Positions 32,382 through 37,470 of a stretch of 37,470 bases of DNA are shown here, one piece after another. The first letter of the stretch is position 1. Each line of letters starts with the position of its first letter. The translations under genes and the position numbers were made by a program. The stretch comes from DASCNA01 sp036011305 (GTDB lineage: Bacteria > Verrucomicrobiota > Lentisphaeria > Victivallales > GWF2-38-69). The notes under the pieces are model-generated. The model was not told the origin of the DNA. It ran no database searches and saw only the letters and a program-made list of their open reading frames with translations. Where the stretch lies: the NCBI GenBank assembly GCA_036011305.1, contig DASCNA010000257.1:1-37470 (forward strand), read 5' to 3'.

Positions 32382-33383
32382 CTACAACTTTTTCCCGATT
32401 ACAAGATCTTTTCTATCCTCAATTTGACTGAATCCCTCTGTTTTCATAATTACCCCCATTTCTTCATAAGAAGGTTGCCATCCGGTCTCCTCTCCCTGCC
32501 CCAATACAGTTAGTGAATGGTAACCAGCCCATACTGATCCAGACCAATCATTTTCGGCATAGAACTCTTTTACCAGGATAGAACCACCAGGTTTCAGGGC
32601 ATTAAATACTTTCCTTAGGATTTTATGACAGTCGTCTATATTCCAATCGTGAAGTACGTTAGCCAGCATAATTACATCTGCTGTATTGGGTAGATCATCT
32701 ACAAAAAAGTTACCTCCCACAGTTTTAATATGTTCTTTTACTCCAGCTTTTTCGATAAATTGTTCGGCAATCTTGCAAACCGGTGCCATATCAAAAATAA
32801 TACAGTTCAAATGAGGATTGCGCTTTTGAACTCCAAGGCACCACCCACCAGACGCTCCGCCAATATCCATAAGAGTATTATGCTTGGAAAAATCGTACTG
32901 AGCTGCCAACTCAGTACCCCAGTGAATTCGCTGCTTATGCAGACTTGTAAAAAAATCAGGTCCCAGGTCAGTTTCTTCAGGCTTCTTTCCCTGGTTTCTC
33001 ATAACATACCAGTTTAGAGGTTGTGGATCAAGAATTCTTTTTTTGACTAGGTCTGAAGATTCTATATAAGGACTACCTATAACAGCATTATGTATCAGAT
33101 TAAAATATTCCAAAAAGTAATCAGCTTCTTCAGAGAGTGATAGCTTCTCATCTTTATATCTAAGAATACCGATACCGGAAAGACATTGAGCAATTGTTCG
33201 AGTTGTCATTAGCGGCAGTTGCCACAATTCACTAACTTCTTGCAGCGGAAGATTTTGATTATCGAGTTTCTCAAGTAATTTTTCCCCTTGTACAATTTCA
33301 AGGATTCCTTCGGTAATTTTACCTAGAGCAATGTTTGCAACTGTATTAAAAATAGTATCATTCTTTTTCATAGTGTTACTCAC
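32382..33383 (-). CDS. Family 2 O-methyltransferase-like protein
   Basis: A 333-residue SAM-dependent methyltransferase with an N-terminal winged-helix dimerisation part (about 15-100), followed by the catalytic Rossmann fold. Motif I is M-D-I-G-G-A-S-G-G (about 172-180), the acidic strand is I-I-F-D-M-A-P (about 194-200), and the catalytic region V-I-M-L-A-N-V-L-H-D-W-N (about 234-245) has the family's conserved L-H-D/N-W. L-K-P-G-G-S-I-L-V-K-E follows. Enzymes of this type methylate hydroxyl groups on small aromatic or polyketide substrates. AGGTGAG stands before the ATG. No biosynthetic neighbours are visible, so the substrate is open. Confidence 0.85.
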   Translation of the reverse strand: MSNTMKKNDTIFNTVANIALGKITEGILEIVQGEKLLEKLDNQNLPLQEVSELWQLPLMTTRTIAQCLSGIGILRYKDEKLSLSEEADYFLEYFNLIHNAVIGSPYIESSDLVKKRILDPQPLNWYVMRNQGKKPEETDLGPDFFTSLHKQRIHWGTELAAQYDFSKHNTLMDIGGASGGWCLGVQKRNPHLNCIIFDMAPVCKIAEQFIEKAGVKEHIKTVGGNFFVDDLPNTADVIMLANVLHDWNIDDCHKILRKVFNALKPGGSILVKEFYAENDWSGSVWAGYHSLTVLGQGEETGWQPSYEEMGVIMKTEGFSQIEDRKDLVIGKKL

Positions 33384-33784
33384 CTATTAAATATTTATTT
33401 TATTAAATTATTTTGTTGTTGTTTTTAGGCAACCTAATCAATTTCATCATATGATTTCTATTTTATTTATTATGATTGTTTTCTTCAGATTCTTTTCTGA
33501 TTTAAATACATTGACATTCTTTTAATTTTAGGAAATATAATAAGCATTATTTCATCAACAAAAAAGAGAACTAATAGTTACCATGCAAGAACATTGTTGT
33601 CATTTTGTTATTTATTGAATATATTTAGAGGTAAAAAAAACACCAAATCAGATGCAAAATCTAAAATATAATTTCAATAATTTAAAAAGGAAAAATAAAT
33701 AAAATCAGTTGATAATTTCTTAGGAACACACAACATGCTATAAGCTTAAATAGCATAACTTTTGAGTAAATCGTCTAAATCACA
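33384..33784. other. Gap with a seven-base inverted repeat
   Basis: No gene in 401 bases. ATGCTAT (33735-33741) and ATAGCAT (33750-33756) pair around AAGCTTAA, about 30 bases after the wtpC stop; without a T run it is at best a weak terminator. TTGACA at 33511-33516 and TATAAT at 33536-33541 on the plus strand are 19 bases apart, too far for a good promoter, and lead to no gene. Confidence 0.3.
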
Positions 33785-34858
33785 CTAATTTTTAATAAAT
33801 TTACATGCAGTTGCTTTGAAGGATATATATGTCTGTTTACCACAGTAAAGATTTAAGTTTTCAGCCGATATCTTTGTTATAAGCGAACAGATGAAAAGAT
33901 TGCCTATATCTACAACAACTTCCAATCCAGATCTGACATTCTCTATATCTATAATTCTTCCTCTGAATACATTCCTTGCACTGGATTCAAAATAATTATT
34001 TGATATCGTAATATCTTCACTTCTCAAAATAATACAACCTTCCCCGTCAGCCCCTGTTTTTGCTGTATAAAATAATATTTTATTCTTTTTTATATCATGG
34101 GTTATGAATGTAGCTGTCCTCTGGTCCATTCTTCCTCTATAAAAATTTTTCACTCCTACAAAATTAGCAATAAATTCAGTTTTAGGATGTCTGAAAATTT
34201 CATCAGGTGTACCAACTTGAGTTATATTTCCTCGTTCTATAACAGCTATCCTCGTAGCTAAAGCTAAAGCTTCTTCATAATCATGGGTAACATGTATTAT
34301 TGTAAGTGGTCTAATACCGTTAAACTCGCCTCTGTTTATTTTACGTAACAAGCATCTTATTTCTCCTCTAATTTGAGTATCAAGTGCAGAAAGCGGTTCG
34401 TCAAGAAGTAATACTGAAGGATTAGTAACCAGAGTTCTAGCCATAGCAACACGCTGTGCCTCTCCCGGAGAAAGAGTCTCAGGAAATCGATCCAGCAATG
34501 AATTAATACCCAATATTGTACATAACTGTCCAAATTTATCATTTCCGAAATCACCCCTTCCATACTTTACAGCATAGTCTATATTTTTCTTTACTGTCAT
34601 ATGCGGAAAGAGTGCATGATTTTGAAAAACCATCCCAACATCTCTTTTCTGTATAGGCTTTTTCGTAATATCTACACCATTGAGAGCAATATTTCCTAAT
34701 TCGGCTAACTTTAATCCCGATATAAGTTCCAATATAACGCTTTTTCCTGCACCTGATTTGCCAAGAATAACAAAATATTCGCCATCACTAACCTTTAGGT
34801 TAATATCAGATATCTGAAAATTACCAATTTTTTTTGATATATTATTTAAAGTAAGCAT
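33785..34858 (-). CDS. wtpC: Tungstate/molybdate ABC transporter ATPase
   Basis: The ATP-hydrolysing subunit. Walker A is G-K-S-G-A-G-K-S (about 33-40), the Q-loop is in V-F-Q-N-H (about 78-82), the ABC signature is L-S-P-G-E-A-Q-R-V (about 131-139) and Walker B is V-L-L-L-D-E-P-L-S-A-L-D (about 150-161), followed by the switch His (H-V-T-H-D). Residues about 235-355 are a C-terminal TOBE-like extension that may sense the oxyanion. The start is ATG 34858, three bases after the wtpB TGA; the TTG at 34861 lies between. Third gene of wtpABC. Confidence 0.9.
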   Translation of the reverse strand: MLTLNNISKKIGNFQISDINLKVSDGEYFVILGKSGAGKSVILELISGLKLAELGNIALNGVDITKKPIQKRDVGMVFQNHALFPHMTVKKNIDYAVKYGRGDFGNDKFGQLCTILGINSLLDRFPETLSPGEAQRVAMARTLVTNPSVLLLDEPLSALDTQIRGEIRCLLRKINRGEFNGIRPLTIIHVTHDYEEALALATRIAVIERGNITQVGTPDEIFRHPKTEFIANFVGVKNFYRGRMDQRTATFITHDIKKNKILFYTAKTGADGEGCIILRSEDITISNNYFESSARNVFRGRIIDIENVRSGLEVVVDIGNLFICSLITKISAENLNLYCGKQTYISFKATACKFIKN

Positions 34859-34861
34859 CAA

Positions 34862-35671
34862 TCAATACCTGCTTCTTCTTTTATAAGCTCTCTTACTGTC
34901 AGAAAGCAGACGCAGACAAACAAAAAGAAAAATACACACAACAATAAACAGCACAGCTACAGGTTCAACATATTTTAAACCAAAAGCCATGAATCTGTTA
35001 TATATTAGCACTGATGTGACCATAGGATGATATGCAATTATTACAATAGCTCCAAACTCACTTAATCCACGTCCCCACATCATTACAAAACCTGAGAGAA
35101 TTGATCTCCATGACAAAGGAATACTTATCGTAAAGAAAACCCTGCAGTGTGAAGCGCCGAGAGTATAAGCCGCTTTTTCATATTTTCTTGGTATAGATTC
35201 GAAACCATCTCTTGCGGCATTAATCAAATATGGCAAACTGACAAATGCCATAGCCACCATAATCCCCAATGGATGATTAATAAAAGACAGTCCGAGATGA
35301 TTAGCTGTTCTACCTATAATTGTTTCTCTGGAAATTACACACAATATGGCAATGCCTGCGGCAGAATGCGGTATTACTACCGGCACATCTATTATCCCAC
35401 TTATAATTTTTTTAAAAACAAAATTTTTTCTTGCTAAAAAATAAGCAAAAGGAACGGCAAATATTGAAAAAAACAATGTGCCTGCCATAGAAACCCAAAT
35501 GGTAAGCCAAATACTCTGAATTACAGTTGAACTCTTTGCTGCAGCTATAAGCTGATTTATTGAAGAACTGAATGTTAGACCTAAAATTGGAGCAAGGATA
35601 AAAATTAAAATTAAGCTTCCACACAATATCAGGAGTAATTCAAATATAGATTTTCTTTTCAAACGAGTCAT
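34862..35671 (-). CDS. wtpB: Tungstate/molybdate ABC transporter permease
   Basis: An inner-membrane permease with six predicted helices. The coupling (EAA-type) loop is visible as E-K-A-A-Y-T-L-G-A-S-H-C-R-V-F-F-T-I-S-I-P-L (about 165-186 here), in the form usual for ModB/WtpB/CysT. The C-terminus is highly basic. The start is taken as ATG 35671 because the alternative ATG at 35716 lies inside a perfect 25-base palindrome (35690-35714) and neither has a ribosome site; if 35716 is used, 15 residues are added. A 3-base gap separates it from wtpC. Confidence 0.88.
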   Translation of the reverse strand: MTRLKRKSIFELLLILCGSLILIFILAPILGLTFSSSINQLIAAAKSSTVIQSIWLTIWVSMAGTLFFSIFAVPFAYFLARKNFVFKKIISGIIDVPVVIPHSAAGIAILCVISRETIIGRTANHLGLSFINHPLGIMVAMAFVSLPYLINAARDGFESIPRKYEKAAYTLGASHCRVFFTISIPLSWRSILSGFVMMWGRGLSEFGAIVIIAYHPMVTSVLIYNRFMAFGLKYVEPVAVLFIVVCIFLFVCLRLLSDSKRAYKRRSRY

Positions 35672-35689
35672 AATTTTATATATAATTCT

Positions 35690-35714
35690 GTTTAGTGTGC
35701 AATGCACACTAAAC
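35690..35714. promoter_or_regulatory. Perfect palindrome between wtpA and wtpB
   Basis: GTTTAGTGTGC (35690-35700) and GCACACTAAAC (35704-35714) are exact inverted copies separated by AAT. It lies in the 74-119 base interval between the wtpA stop and the wtpB start. On RNA it gives an 11-pair hairpin with a three-base loop and no T run after it. It could act as an operator for an oxyanion-responsive repressor or as an RNA element that protects or attenuates the message and so raises binding protein over permease. No ModE-like sequence is recognised. Confidence 0.6.
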
Positions 35715-35790
35715 ATTGTTATTATTCGATATGTAAAATAAAATTTTACTGGTTAAATCAAACCGTAAATACCTGATCTTAATATATCTA

Positions 35791-36777
35791 TCATGTATCC
35801 ATGGCAAATTTTTTTAATTCAGTAGGTATATTTTGATATGTTGCTGAATACGCAGGGACAATGGCTCCCTGTCCGTTCTCCTTCATGATTTTCTGTCCTT
35901 CAGAACCTAAAACAAATTTAAGAAATTTAATTGCAGCTATTTGATTAGGTGCATTTTTTGGTATGGTCAAACCATATATCATAGGAGCACCAGGTACATT
36001 TATATAAGTACCAGGTTTTTTCCCTACAAGCCTTATACTAACCTGCTTGTAATATTTTGAATACTTTTCACTGCTCAAATTTAACTGAACAGGAAGAGAA
36101 ATATATTTCAAATGGTGCTGCTTTGCTAATGATTTGTAAATGAGAGCATAATCCAATGATCCGGTCTGAAGGAGACCTAGCAAATTAGTCTCCTCCGGCC
36201 TGATAATCATATTTTTGCTGTCATTAATATTATGAAACAGCTCTGGATCTTTATAATATATCGCTGCAAGCTTTAACATGACCATGGCACTGTAACCACA
36301 CGGATCATCATTTGCATTTGAATGCCCGGTTTTAACACCTTTACGCTGCAGTATTTTATACCAATTTTTACTGTTGATTTCACCGGCATATTTGGAATTT
36401 TTCGTATAGACTATAGCCATTTGATTATTAGTAAATTTAATATCCCACAATGCATATTTGGGGATTAGCAGATTATTAATGACTGCATAATCAGCAGACA
36501 TCATAATATCTGCTTTTTCATGCAAATCTGCTATTTTTCTAGCAGCAGTCCTACTGCCTGATCCTTCCATCATAATATTGACATTAGGATGAACTTTTTC
36601 ATAAGCTTTTTTCATCTGCGTCAGAGGTATACTCAAACTTCCGGCATTGAAAATAATCAGGTTCTCTTTTTTAATTTTTACATCATTCCAGGTTTTAAAG
36701 CAGGCTAATATGGCAAGCACTGCAATAACAATTAAAAAGATATAAAATAATTTCTTAATCTCTATTCTTTTGCTCAT
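35791..36777 (-). CDS. wtpA: Tungstate/molybdate-binding protein
   Basis: The periplasmic solute receptor. An uncleaved or cleaved N-terminal membrane helix (about 9-28) precedes the mature part, which begins with the family hallmark L-I-I-F-N-A-G-S-L-S-I-P (about 38-49), then G-S-G-S-R-T-A-A-R-K-I (about 72-82). A-D-I-M-M-S-A-D-Y, G-H-S-N-A-N-D-D-P-C-G-Y-S (about 152-164) and G-S-L-D-Y-A-L-I-Y-K-S follow, all typical of WtpA/ModA oxyanion binding. The start is ATG 36777, since AAAGGA lies at normal spacing before it; ATG 36786 abuts that site. It lies 19 bases after the P-type ATPase stop, so the four genes may be one transcript. Confidence 0.92.
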   Translation of the reverse strand: MSKRIEIKKLFYIFLIVIAVLAILACFKTWNDVKIKKENLIIFNAGSLSIPLTQMKKAYEKVHPNVNIMMEGSGSRTAARKIADLHEKADIMMSADYAVINNLLIPKYALWDIKFTNNQMAIVYTKNSKYAGEINSKNWYKILQRKGVKTGHSNANDDPCGYSAMVMLKLAAIYYKDPELFHNINDSKNMIIRPEETNLLGLLQTGSLDYALIYKSLAKQHHLKYISLPVQLNLSSEKYSKYYKQVSIRLVGKKPGTYINVPGAPMIYGLTIPKNAPNQIAAIKFLKFVLGSEGQKIMKENGQGAIVPAYSATYQNIPTELKKFAMDT

Positions 36778-36796
36778 TATCTTCATTTCCTTTCAA

Positions 36797-37470
36797 CTAT
36801 CTATGCACTCTTCCCAGAAGCCTAAATCTAATCCCTCTGAAATCAAACAACTTATATGCCTGAACTTTTATCCAGTCAGAGATGAGAAGTCTTTCAATAA
36901 ATGCATAACACCATACCAGGACTATATATTTCCAAGAAATACCTGGAATCAGCCCCCAGCTTCCGCCAAAAAATAAGTTCCAGCATGCTACTGATATAAT
37001 CACTTTTGATACAAAAGATGCCCAGAAAAGAGCTTTGCTTGGACCTATCGTCCAGAACCCTTTAACAGTACGACAGATAAATATGGTTAAATTACCTGCA
37101 ATTAAGAGCTGTAGAAATGCCAGAGTTTGCAGTTGTTGAAATGTTATTGGAGGGAAAAAGCTCTTTATCCACTGAGGAGCAAATTGATAATTATTTATTG
37201 CAGGAAACAGTATTTTTCCACCTTCTACAATATGATATATTACCTTGTTTCCAACTTGACTGATACCAGGATCGTTCAACAGTACATTGTAGCCAAAAGC
37301 AAATAAAGCCAGTGTAAAAATAACATCAAGGAATCCGACTACAGATGCTATCCCTATTACTCTTCTCATATTCCATCTATCAGGCCGCAGAGAATATTTC
37401 ACTTTATCAGTAGCAATCGCCATAATAGGGAAATCATTAAATACAGCTAATAGGATAATCATAAGTGGAG
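36797..37470 (-). CDS. Proton-efflux P-type ATPase (type IIIA), C-terminal part
   Basis: The last 224 residues of a plasma-membrane proton pump; the reading frame is open to the window edge, so the 5' end is outside. The block L-M-I-I-L-L-A-V-F-N-D-F-P-I-M is the conserved end of the first C-terminal helix of H+-ATPases, followed by D-K-V, R-P-D-R-W-N-M and the rest of the M6-M10 helices (hydrophobic segments at about residues 30-50, 95-120 and 140-175 of the visible part). It would drive proton export with ATP. No regulatory C-terminal tail is seen. Its immediate linkage to wtpABC is unusual. Confidence 0.85.
   Translation of the reverse strand, partial: PLMIILLAVFNDFPIMAIATDKVKYSLRPDRWNMRRVIGIASVVGFLDVIFTLALFAFGYNVLLNDPGISQVGNKVIYHIVEGGKILFPAINNYQFAPQWIKSFFPPITFQQLQTLAFLQLLIAGNLTIFICRTVKGFWTIGPSKALFWASFVSKVIISVACWNLFFGGSWGLIPGISWKYIVLVWCYAFIERLLISDWIKVQAYKLFDFRGIRFRLLGRVHR

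Noticed and set aside
33511..33541. TTGACA and TATAAT as a plus-strand promoter
   Set aside because: Spacing of 19 bases and no gene or structured RNA downstream on that strand.

Overview
The window is strongly AT-rich bacterial DNA (low GC throughout, mostly TAA stops, AAGGA-type ribosome sites). The gene content suggests a Gram-negative anaerobe: a type VI secretion system (T6SS), two lipoproteins with LAGC lipoboxes, a Wtp-type tungstate/molybdate transporter, a CGGC-domain protein and a NimA-like flavoprotein. I cannot name the species. A gut-associated low-GC lineage such as Mucispirillum (Deferribacteres) would fit, but that is a guess from memory.

Bases 121-16211 (all minus strand) hold a T6SS that looks like the Francisella pathogenicity island class (T6SS type ii). 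TssB resembles IglA. TssC has IglB-like length if read through a stop codon. VgrG is tiny (a bare beta-helix) and the cluster has no ClpV gene. It is laid out as transcription units: vgrG / coiled-coil protein / PAAR, then a repeat-bearing exported protein; a free-standing 690-residue gene; and the core operon (100-residue gene, tssB, tssC, hcp-like, tssA-like, tssJ, tssL, tssF, tssK, tssM-like). Three of these units share a homologous upstream region with the near-identical palindromic box AATCACATTTAAGTGATT. The 690-residue protein has N-terminal zinc-ribbon cysteines followed by what I read as a RelA/SpoT-like nucleotidyltransferase fold. It is the best candidate for an undescribed T6SS effector here. 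The sheath gene tssC is cut by an in-frame TGA 32 codons before its family-typical C-terminus, and TssM is half length, so the system may be partly decayed or unusually expressed.

Bases 16544-19888 hold three regulators that fuse an Xre-type HTH to PAS domains; a fourth lies at 28422-30275. Such one-protein sensors may control the secretion cluster and their own operators. Two clear inverted-repeat operators lie upstream of the two large ones.

Bases 20000-23200 are an eroded region: a small hypothetical gene, frameshifted coding remnants, and the 3' half of an IS481-family transposase. A lipoprotein gene and a membrane-protein gene follow.

Bases 23759-26240 are a LysR regulator divergent from a three-gene operon (DUF6506-like, CGGC-domain and NimA-like proteins), probably redox or metal related. 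Bases 26865-33383 carry two methyltransferases, the fourth HTH-PAS regulator, a TIM-barrel isomerase and a LysE exporter. Bases 33785-37470 (minus) hold wtpABC directly downstream of the C-terminal part of a proton-pumping P-type ATPase, which runs off the window.
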